This document shows, in pieces, positions 6,272-13,019 of a DNA stretch of 32,511 nucleotides (the first letter of the stretch is position 1; each line of letters opens with the position of its first letter). The notes beneath the pieces were generated by a model, which was not told where the DNA came from, searched no databases, and saw nothing but the letters and a program-made list of their open reading frames with translations. Source of the DNA: Sulfurovum sp. (GTDB taxonomy: Bacteria > Campylobacterota > Campylobacteria > Campylobacterales > Sulfurovaceae); assembly GCA_026996325.1 (NCBI GenBank), contig JALWLU010000203.1, forward strand, positions 1 through 32,511, given 5' to 3'. A program made the position numbers and the translations under genes.

Positions 6272-9000
6272 GTTTCAAACCCTTTTTGGCATACTCGGCA
6301 AGTGCAGGAAGCGGCAAGACCTTTGCGTTGGCGGTACGCTACATCTCTCTGCTCTTTATGGGGGAGTCACCGTCGAATATTCTGGCGGCGACCTTTACCA
6401 ACAAAGCTGCTGCCGAGATGCGTCAGCGTGTACTCGAATCGCTCAAACACCTTGGAGACAATGAAGCCTTTCTCGATGCGGTTTGTGTGCAGACGGGTAT
6501 GGGCAAAGAGACGCTCTTTGCCAAACAGCCAGAGGTACTCTCTCGCTTTCTGACATCGACTTCGCACATCGTGACGCTTGACAGCTTTTTTGCTTCCATC
6601 TTGCGTGCAGCCTCTCTTGAGATCGGGCTTGAACCCGACTTCGTGACCAAAGAGGAGCCGCACGAAAAACTGGAGATGCATTTTCTTGAGACACTCGAAC
6701 ATGAAGGCAGGCTTGGCTCTCTCGTGCAGCTTGCACTCGACATCGAAGACAAACGCTTTATGAAGATCTTCGACCTGATGCAGACATTCTACAAGGCCGA
6801 TCCTCTCCTGCCGGAAGCTCCGGAACTCTTTGAAGACATCAAAACGCTTGAAGCAAAGATAGAAGCCGCACGCCATACACTCCATGAAGCAGTCATCGCA
6901 TCCGGTGCCTCCAAAACCGCTATCAACAACTTCGCACCGGCCAGTGCCAAAGTGCTCTTTGGCAAGAGTGTCTTTGCCAAGCCGTCATTGATGGAGCACA
7001 ACAACTACAGGAAGTATATCAAGACACATCCGGAGATAGAGACAGGCTACCAGGCACTCAAGGCGCTTCTGGCGCAGTGGGGACGGCTGAAAGAGGCCAT
7101 TGTGCTTCAGGCCGTTTACGATGTTTACGGCTACTACAAGGATGCGGTAGTAGGCAGTGCCGTGGCAACGGGGGTGTTGACATTCGATGACCTTGCCTAC
7201 TTCACCTACCGGCTGCTGCATGAGAGTGTCAGCAGGGAGTTTATCTACTTCAAGATCGATGCGAAGTTCCGCCACATTCTGCTCGATGAGTTCCAGGATA
7301 CCTCCACACTGCAGTTTCTGCTGCTTAAGCCGATGATAGACGAAATCTTTGCCGGAAAAGGGCAGGGGGAGTTCAGGAGTTTCTTCTATGTGGGGGATAC
7401 CAAGCAGTCGCTCTACCGTTTCAGGGGCGGGGTGGAGGAGCTTTTCGACAAGGTGGCCGAGCGCTATAAGATCGATATAGAGCAGATGGATACCAACTAC
7501 CGAAGCGCCAAGGCGGTGGTCGACCAGGTGAACCGCTGGTTCGAGCCGGTGATGCCGGGATATGTGCCGCAAAAGAGCGGCCCTAACGCAAAAGAGGGGT
7601 ATGTGGAGGTGATCGAGAACGAGGCCCTGCTTGAGGAGGCGGTTGCTCAGGCAAAGCGGCTGATGGATGCAGGCGTGGCTGTCGATGAGATCGCCTTTCT
7701 TGTCAGCACCAACAAAGATGGACAGGCACTGCAGGAGGCGTGTGAGAAGGAGGGTATCGCAACACTGCTGAAAACCTCTTCATCGCTGAAGCATCTGCCC
7801 AAGATCGCTGCACTGGCTGCGATGACATCCTACCTCTTTTACGGGGAGCGAATCGATGCAGAACCGCTGCTGCAGAGGGTCGGGAAGAAAATCGATGAGA
7901 TAGACACGGCATGGTTTCATCCGTTTATGTCGCCGCTGCAGGTGCTTGACCGTCTGGTACGGGAGTTTGGCTATTTCGATGAGGATCCCAACATTCTCAA
8001 GCTTTTGGAATTTGCTTCCGCTTTCAGTGACATTCCTACCTTTCTGGAGGAGTTTCAAACCTCAAGTATCGCTATCGCCTCCCATTCGGTGCACGGGGCC
8101 AACATTATGACGATACATGGCTCCAAAGGGCTGGAGTTTCCCTATGTCATTGTCATGGACAAGCTGACCAAGCCCAGCCCCGATACCGCTCCGCTGATCT
8201 TTCACTACAACGATGCCCTCTATATCGACAGAATCCTCTACCGCACCAAGGGCAGGGAGCATTTTGACGAGGTTTATGCGCAGATCCTTGAAGCACGCAA
8301 AGTATCGTCACACAAAGACAAACTCAATGTGCTCTATGTGGCACTGACAAGGGCGGTAGAGGGACTGCTTGTGCTTAAAAAGCCGGAGGGGTCTATTTTT
8401 GACCTGCTGGCAATACAACCGTTTGTCAGTGGAACTTTGAAAACCGCTTCGGAAAGTTCGGAGGAGGAGAATATCTGTGAGGCTGAAGCACTGCCCAAAC
8501 AGGTAAGTTTTTACGGACGCCTCGAAGTAAAAGGCGAAGAAGATGAGGAGAGGGACCTTGAGGCCATCCATTTCGGTATTGCGCTGCACTATGCACTGGA
8601 GATGATGGGAAGTTTTGACCTGGAGAGTTTTGACGCAGCCATGGTCGCTGTGGAGAACCGCTACGGTCAGCGTGTCGGAAGCGAGGGGCTTATGGAGATA
8701 AGGCGGCGCATAGAGATGCTGCTTGCGCATGAGCCGTTTTTGAAGCTGCTTGAGGGTGCGAAAATCAGCAAAGAGCAGGCGCTTAGCTACAACGGAGAGC
8801 TCAAGCAGGTGGATCTGCTGCTCGATTACGGGGAGCGTGCGGTGGTGGTTGACTACAAGAGTTCACGCCAATACAGCTTCAAGCACCAGGAGCAGGTTGC
8901 ATGGTATGTCAAAGCGGTTGGCGCACTGCTGCAGAAGCCGACAGAAGGGATGTTGGTTTACCTTGAAAAAGAGGGAATTTCGCTTATAAACTTAAAATAA
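6268..9000 (+). CDS. addA: AddA-type ATP-dependent helicase-nuclease subunit (UvrD/RecB-like)
   Basis: A 910-residue superfamily 1 helicase with a C-terminal nuclease domain, the motor of AddAB. Walker A is G14-S-G-K17-T18. Motif II is D340-E341-F-Q-D344, followed by motif III V-G-D-T-K-Q-S-L-Y-R-F-R-G. Motif V appears as T-I-H-G-S-K-G-L-E-F and motif VI as L-Y-V-A-L-T-R-A. The nuclease part has an I-A-L-H-Y-A-L-E helix, D849 and D862-Y-K864, the catalytic D...DYK pattern. The ATG at 6268 overlaps the addB stop and has a GGGGGAG ribosome site. A GTG at 6247 lies further inside addB and is unlikely. All motifs look intact, so the complex should be active. Confidence 0.94.
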   Translation: MSFKPFLAYSASAGSGKTFALAVRYISLLFMGESPSNILAATFTNKAAAEMRQRVLESLKHLGDNEAFLDAVCVQTGMGKETLFAKQPEVLSRFLTSTSHIVTLDSFFASILRAASLEIGLEPDFVTKEEPHEKLEMHFLETLEHEGRLGSLVQLALDIEDKRFMKIFDLMQTFYKADPLLPEAPELFEDIKTLEAKIEAARHTLHEAVIASGASKTAINNFAPASAKVLFGKSVFAKPSLMEHNNYRKYIKTHPEIETGYQALKALLAQWGRLKEAIVLQAVYDVYGYYKDAVVGSAVATGVLTFDDLAYFTYRLLHESVSREFIYFKIDAKFRHILLDEFQDTSTLQFLLLKPMIDEIFAGKGQGEFRSFFYVGDTKQSLYRFRGGVEELFDKVAERYKIDIEQMDTNYRSAKAVVDQVNRWFEPVMPGYVPQKSGPNAKEGYVEVIENEALLEEAVAQAKRLMDAGVAVDEIAFLVSTNKDGQALQEACEKEGIATLLKTSSSLKHLPKIAALAAMTSYLFYGERIDAEPLLQRVGKKIDEIDTAWFHPFMSPLQVLDRLVREFGYFDEDPNILKLLEFASAFSDIPTFLEEFQTSSIAIASHSVHGANIMTIHGSKGLEFPYVIVMDKLTKPSPDTAPLIFHYNDALYIDRILYRTKGREHFDEVYAQILEARKVSSHKDKLNVLYVALTRAVEGLLVLKKPEGSIFDLLAIQPFVSGTLKTASESSEEENICEAEALPKQVSFYGRLEVKGEEDEERDLEAIHFGIALHYALEMMGSFDLESFDAAMVAVENRYGQRVGSEGLMEIRRRIEMLLAHEPFLKLLEGAKISKEQALSYNGELKQVDLLLDYGERAVVVDYKSSRQYSFKHQEQVAWYVKAVGALLQKPTEGMLVYLEKEGISLINLK

Positions 9001-9033
9001 ACTGAATTTAAATAAATTTTAAGAATAAGTGGG

Positions 9034-9039
9034 TACAAT
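9034..9039 (+). promoter_or_regulatory. rplM-rpsI promoter -10 box
   Basis: TACAAT preceded by TGG (an extended -10 type) lies 55 nt before the rplM ATG, within the A/T-rich gap after addA. No clear -35 box is seen. Confidence 0.45.
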
Positions 9040-9093
9040 CCGTCCACCAAAAGAGCTGCATTGCAGTTTTTTATTCAAAACAAGGAAACCATC

Positions 9094-9519
9094 ATGAAAA
9101 TGACAAAAGTCGTAAAACCTCATGAAGTACAGCGTGACTGGGTCCTGGTCGATGCAGAAGGTAAAACTTTCGGTCGTATCCTGACAGAAGTCGCTTCAAT
9201 TCTCAGAGGAAAGCACAAGCCCTCTTTCACACCAAACGTCGACTGTGGTGACTACGTAGTCATCATCAACGCCGAAAAAGCGAAGTTCACCGGTGTCAAA
9301 ATGGATGAAAAAGAGTACTTCACGCACTCTGGCTACTTCGGTTCTACAAAGTCCAAGAAGCTCAGCGATATGCTTGAAAACCACACTGAAAAGCTCTACA
9401 AGCTTGCAGTAAGAGGGATGCTCCCCAAGACAAAACTCGGTAAGCAGATGCTCAAGAAACTGAAAGTGTATGCCGGTTCTGAACATCCGCACACTGCACA
9501 AATCAATAAGGAAGCGTAA
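9094..9519 (+). CDS. rplM: 50S ribosomal protein L13 (uL13)
   Basis: A 141-residue ribosomal protein of the large subunit. The [13 protein letters not shown] segment, the D-Y-V-V-I-I-N-A motif, the Y-F-T-H-S-G-Y-F-G loop and the V-R-G-M-L-P-K segment are hallmarks of uL13. I chose the ATG at 9094, which has an AAGGAAA ribosome site. A TTG at 9061 would add a non-conserved leader. It is followed after 2 nt by rpsI, the conserved L13-S9 pair. Confidence 0.97.
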   Translation: MKMTKVVKPHEVQRDWVLVDAEGKTFGRILTEVASILRGKHKPSFTPNVDCGDYVVIINAEKAKFTGVKMDEKEYFTHSGYFGSTKSKKLSDMLENHTEKLYKLAVRGMLPKTKLGKQMLKKLKVYAGSEHPHTAQINKEA

Positions 9520-9521
9520 TC

Positions 9522-9911
9522 ATGGCAACTATTTATGCAACAGGAAAAAGAAAAGCGGCGATCGCTAAAGTCTGGATCACTCCGGGTAATGGTGAAATGC
9601 TCATCAACGGCAAAACACTCGACCAATGGCTCGGCGGTCATGAAACACTGAAGATGAAAGTAAGACTGCCGCTTGAAGCGACAAAGCAGCTTGACTCTCT
9701 GAACATCAGAGCGACTACACTGGGCGGCGGTTACTCTGCGCAGGCAGATGCTGTAAAGCACGGTATCTCCAAAGCACTCGTAGCGTACGAGCCATCTTTC
9801 AGAGCGATCCTCAAGCCTATGGGTCTTCTTACTCGTGACTCAAGAGTTGTCGAGCGTAAGAAACCAGGTAAGAAAAAAGCGAGACGTTCTCCACAGTTCT
9901 CAAAGAGATAG
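9522..9911 (+). CDS. rpsI: 30S ribosomal protein S9 (uS9)
   Basis: A 129-residue small-subunit protein. It starts with the [12 protein letters not shown] motif and ends in the conserved S-K-R tail that reaches the P-site tRNA. The [10 protein letters not shown] loop and the [14 protein letters not shown] segment are typical. It shares a transcript with rplM (2-nt spacing), and a strong hairpin terminator follows. Confidence 0.97.
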   Translation: MATIYATGKRKAAIAKVWITPGNGEMLINGKTLDQWLGGHETLKMKVRLPLEATKQLDSLNIRATTLGGGYSAQADAVKHGISKALVAYEPSFRAILKPMGLLTRDSRVVERKKPGKKKARRSPQFSKR

Positions 9912-9940
9912 TCGGTATCCTCTACCGCACGCTCTTCGCT

Positions 9941-9968
9941 CCAAACCGTTCTGGTTTGGGTTTTTTTC
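9941..9968 (+). terminator. rho-independent terminator of rplM-rpsI
   Basis: CCAAACC (9941-9947) and GGTTTGG form a perfect 7-bp stem with a 5-nt loop, followed by a run of about eight T residues. This is the clearest intrinsic terminator in the window. Confidence 0.88.
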
Positions 9969-10138
9969 TTTTATCTTTCTTTAATACTTTTTCTCTATTT
10001 TCTATTATCATCTGCTGGATTTTGTATTCCTGGGGATATTTTTATTACCTTGATATACAGCATGATGCAGTTTTATGGGGATTTAATAAAAGAGAAGCTT
10101 GGTAAAGATATCCACTTTACTATAGATAGCCACAAGTC
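9969..10138. other. intergenic stretch with a possible ORF remnant
   Basis: T-rich sequence between rpsI and a convergent minus-strand gene. A plus-strand frame is open into a TAG at 10140-10142, and its last 26 codons start with two ATGs at 10062. The reading is a short hydrophobic segment followed by a charged tail. No ribosome site precedes it, so I do not call a gene. It could be a decayed fragment or chance. Confidence 0.3.
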
Positions 10139-10960
10139 TTAGTTAGGATTGACTAAAAAGTAAGCCGCCACAGCAAATGCGATAGCCGCAACACTCCGTT
10201 TGATGACCACTCCGATGTTGTTGCCCACCTGGCAGGAGGAGCATTGCTTGTACTTTTTCGATTCGTAAAAGGCGTAGACAAAGAAGCCTGCCATCAGCAG
10301 CAAAACAGCCGGGAAGGCGATCTTGTCGAAGAGGTAGATATTCTCAACTGTGCTTTTCTCGAATTTGAAGAGCGGTGTGAGTAGGGAGAGGCCCATGAAA
10401 AAAAGGAGTTTGTCGGCAAAAGAGACGAAGTAGTCTTTGCGTGAGAAGGTAGGGCAGACATCGCCTGCATGCGGGACGAGCCCCTTGCCCTCCAGCGCTG
10501 CCAGAATCTGCTCTCTCTGTTTCTTGTCGATACGGTCGAGCATCGTGCCGCCAAGCGAGAAGTCCATCATCTGCTGAAACATTGCGGCAAAGTGTCTGTC
10601 GTTGTCGATATCCATATAGCAGGTGTTGCCGTGACGGTCCTCGTAGACGATTTTGAGTTTTTCGTGGCGGGGGACGACGGCAGTGATGTCGGGGTAGTAG
10701 CTGCTGCGCTCTTCGGCTTCGAAGGGCTTGCTCTTTTGCAGAATGCGTGGATTGGCGAACTCGATGTACTCGTCACCCTTTTTGACGATGAACATATTGA
10801 AAGGGTGTGCCACCTGCATCGCGCTGAGTGCATCGAGACCGTGGTGCTCCATCGTCTCTCTGATGTCATCGAAAAGTCTGCCCACACTCTCATCGAAACC
10901 GCGTACGTCGCCGCAGGCCAGAATACGCTCATCGGGATAGACTATCAGGTCTTTAATCAT
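10139..10960 (-). CDS. peptide-deformylase-like membrane protein lacking the metal ligands
   Basis: A 273-residue protein. Residues 1-160 follow the polypeptide deformylase fold order: Y-P-D-E-R-I-L near the start, an F-D-D-I-R-E-T-M helix, then G41-L-D-A-L-S-A-M-Q49 where deformylases have GxGLAAxQ. E83-E-R-S-S-Y-Y-P90 lies where they have EEGCLSxP, and Q129-Q-M-M-D-F134 where they have QHExDH. The cysteine, both histidines and the catalytic glutamate are all replaced (Ser86, Gln130, Phe134, Met131), so metal-dependent deformylation is not expected. The C-terminal part has three hydrophobic segments (about 177-198, 213-232, 252-270) and a C240-x-x-C243 pair. An AAGGA ribosome site precedes the ATG. 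Function is unknown. Confidence 0.85.
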   Translation of the reverse strand: MIKDLIVYPDERILACGDVRGFDESVGRLFDDIRETMEHHGLDALSAMQVAHPFNMFIVKKGDEYIEFANPRILQKSKPFEAEERSSYYPDITAVVPRHEKLKIVYEDRHGNTCYMDIDNDRHFAAMFQQMMDFSLGGTMLDRIDKKQREQILAALEGKGLVPHAGDVCPTFSRKDYFVSFADKLLFFMGLSLLTPLFKFEKSTVENIYLFDKIAFPAVLLLMAGFFVYAFYESKKYKQCSSCQVGNNIGVVIKRSVAAIAFAVAAYFLVNPN

Positions 10961-11059
10961 CGGGCATCCTTTTTCAATACTTTCTATAACATTCGATTAA
11001 GGGAAAATTGTAGGAAATATTGGAAATTGACAGGGTGCAGGCCAGAGCCTGCAAAGGGT

Positions 11060-11233
11060 TTAGTGGCTCTTTTGAACCACAATGATCATTTTGATGTTGA
11101 TGACGATAAATCGAATGAACTGCCAGATCAAACAGGTTCTCATAAATTTTACAAAAGGTGTCGGAACCATTGCTTCAAAGCTTGGCTCATACGCTTTAAT
11201 GTTCTTTTCAATCGAGTGGTCTACACTTCCCAT
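11060..11233 (-). CDS. 57-residue membrane-associated ORF downstream of sqr
   Basis: A short ORF with an excellent AAGGAG ribosome site 5 nt before its ATG, 50 nt after the sqr stop and on the same strand. The N-terminal half is polar (M-G-S-V-D-H-S-I-E-K). The second half is hydrophobic with arginines and a lysine inside (about residues 33-53, L-I-W-Q-F-I-R-F-I-V-I-N-I), suggesting a membrane-bound or amphipathic helix. It is too short for default gene finders. A role beside the quinone-reducing SQR, which also sits at the membrane surface, is a guess from position. Confidence 0.7.
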   Translation of the reverse strand: MGSVDHSIEKNIKAYEPSFEAMVPTPFVKFMRTCLIWQFIRFIVINIKMIIVVQKSH

Positions 11234-11283
11234 TGTTTCTCCTTACTTTATTTCTTTATTCAATCTCCGAACAACCCGAAGGA

Positions 11284-12753
11284 TTATTCGGGAATCAGTG
11301 TCCAGCCCGGCTTGAGCTTCGCTTTGTAGATGAAGAGGTGGTGCAGGATATGTTTGATCCAGTGCCCTGCAAGACCGATCTCACCGAATGTGTAGTCAAG
11401 GTCACGTCCGATACCAGGATACTTCTCGAAGTCCGGTACGACAGGGTAAACAGTCAGTGCTGCAGCTGTACCGTCAGTCAGACCCTTACCTGCTGATGCG
11501 ACACACGCGGCACCCATCTCCGCCATAGAGGCTTCGTGAAGGTGCGCTTCGTCACCTTTCTTGATCATGTCGACAATCGAGTGTGCTACCGCTTTACCGA
11601 TGATACCTGAAGGCATTCCCGTTCTTGGCGGTGTCGGTGTGATCGGTGTGCCGTTTGGTGAACTCATCGGCTTGGAGATAGGATGCGGCGGTGCAAAGGC
11701 GATACCACAGGCAAAGATATTCTTATAGTCTGGGTTCTGGTAGGTTCTTGGCCAGTCACTCGCTTTCCACTCCTCATACGGTTTTGCCGTATAGTCAGCA
11801 TCGACCTTGAGGAATCCGTTTGGTGCGAAGATCTTGTCTGTCATATCCTCACCGTTCTTGTCGTACGCTTTGAGACCGACACCGGCAAACGGAGGAATAA
11901 GCATCGCGAAATCGAACTCCTCTTCTCCTGTGGAGCCGTCAAGCAGTTCGTAGTGTACTTTTCCATCTTCGACCTTGTTGACATGCGCACCGATCAACCA
12001 GTCTACCCCACGCTCGACAAAGAGTGACTCTGCAAAGAGTTTGGAGCTTGCCGCGTACATACCACGTTTGATATGCAGACCACCGATTCCGAAGTCGCCA
12101 AGGAACGATTCGTTGGAGATCCACTTGATCTCGAGGTTGTCTCTGACACCCGCTTTGTTTGCTTCATGTTCGATGTTGAAGATGTATTCGAATGCCGCAC
12201 CCTGACAAGTACACATACCGTGACCGGTACCTACGAGTACTTTCTGCTTTGAGGTTTTCGCCTTTTCAAAGAGCTGCTGCAGTTCGAGGTTCGCGTGGAT
12301 CGCGTGGTCTGCGGTACAGACTGAAACGGTATAGTCACCAAGCTGTCCCTGTCCGTTGCCAAGACCAGGTGTCGCATCGAAGTTCAGTTTCGGACCGGTT
12401 GCATTGATAAGATAATCATATGTGAGCTCTTCGGTTTGACCCTCTTTGCCCTGACCGGTATATTCAATGGTAATATAGGGTGTGTCGCTGTCTGTTTTTC
12501 CTTCGGGGTGAATGGAGACTGCCTTTGCCTGACGGTAATCGATACCCGCTTTCTCATAGACCGGTGCGAGAGGGAATACGACATCCTCTTTCTGCATCTG
12601 TCCGACGCCTACCCAGATATTTGAGGGGATCCAGTTCCACTGTGAGTTTGGGGTGACCACCACTACTTCGTGCTCGTCGCCCAGCCACTTTTTTGCGAAT
12701 GTTGCGGCAGTGTGTCCGGAGACGCCACCGCCCATTACTACTAATCGTGCCAT
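11284..12753 (-). CDS. sqr: sulfide:quinone oxidoreductase, FAD-dependent
   Basis: A 489-residue flavoprotein that oxidises sulfide at the periplasmic membrane face and reduces quinone. The FAD-binding Rossmann motif is G8-G-G-V-S-G13, and an I-N-A-T-G-P segment marks the second nucleotide-contact strand. Candidate redox cysteines are C146, the C181-T-C183 pair and C349. The P-P-F-A-G-V and A-C-G-I-A-F-A-P-P segments are typical of SQR. A C-terminal amphipathic stretch (about residues 464-480) can bind the membrane. I chose the ATG at 12753, which has a GAAGGA ribosome site; an upstream in-frame start at 12777 lacks one. I do not assign an SQR subtype. Sulfide dehydrogenase of a related flavoprotein family is the alternative. 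Confidence 0.85.
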   Translation of the reverse strand: MARLVVMGGGVSGHTAATFAKKWLGDEHEVVVVTPNSQWNWIPSNIWVGVGQMQKEDVVFPLAPVYEKAGIDYRQAKAVSIHPEGKTDSDTPYITIEYTGQGKEGQTEELTYDYLINATGPKLNFDATPGLGNGQGQLGDYTVSVCTADHAIHANLELQQLFEKAKTSKQKVLVGTGHGMCTCQGAAFEYIFNIEHEANKAGVRDNLEIKWISNESFLGDFGIGGLHIKRGMYAASSKLFAESLFVERGVDWLIGAHVNKVEDGKVHYELLDGSTGEEEFDFAMLIPPFAGVGLKAYDKNGEDMTDKIFAPNGFLKVDADYTAKPYEEWKASDWPRTYQNPDYKNIFACGIAFAPPHPISKPMSSPNGTPITPTPPRTGMPSGIIGKAVAHSIVDMIKKGDEAHLHEASMAEMGAACVASAGKGLTDGTAAALTVYPVVPDFEKYPGIGRDLDYTFGEIGLAGHWIKHILHHLFIYKAKLKPGWTLIPE

Positions 12754-12790
12754 AGCCTTCCTTCTTGTTAAAGTCATTGTTGCAGAATCT

Positions 12791-12796
12791 ATTGTA
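12791..12796 (-). promoter_or_regulatory. sqr -10 box candidate
   Basis: On the minus strand the sequence reads TACAAT, about 37 nt before the sqr ATG. The region further upstream is very A/T-rich, with no convincing -35. Confidence 0.45.
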
Positions 12797-12982
12797 GAGT
12801 AAGCCGCTTTAAAAGGAAATAAAATTTCAAATATTTATGTTAATTATTTTATATACTTATGATATTCATTATTTTTCAAGCTTATCACCGGTAATCTGCC
12901 CATAAAAACATTCAGTTTTACTGATGAAATAAAGAGTAATATTCTCTTTTTTATTCACCACCCCAATTGAGGGAAGTTATGG
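12797..12982. other. A/T-rich divergent intergenic region
   Basis: This stretch separates the divergent sqr and peptide-transporter genes. It is strongly A/T-rich compared with its neighbours and should hold both promoters. I see no conserved operator, RNA gene or small ORF with a ribosome site in it. Confidence 0.5.
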
Positions 12983-12988
12983 TAAAAT
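12983..12988 (+). promoter_or_regulatory. peptide-transporter operon -10 box candidate
   Basis: TAAAAT preceded by TGG (extended -10 type) lies 31 nt before the GTG start of the binding-protein gene. Confidence 0.4.
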
Positions 12989-13019
12989 CGCTGAAATTTA
13001 GAAAAAGCAAGGAAGCAGT

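Noticed and set aside
10062-10142. 26-codon plus-strand ORF with two ATGs
   Set aside because: No ribosome site, no promoter after the rpsI terminator, and it runs into the convergent gene. Kept only as a possible remnant.
10469-11329. 286-codon plus-strand ORF across the deformylase-like gene and the 57-codon ORF
   Set aside because: Antisense to both genes, rich in histidine and valine typical of shadow frames, and no ribosome site. The minus-strand ORFs beneath it have good ribosome sites.
12797-12982. Search for an operator or small RNA in the A/T-rich divergent region
   Set aside because: Only imperfect short palindromes (for example around AGAGTAATATTCTCT) were seen, not better than expected in A/T-rich DNA.
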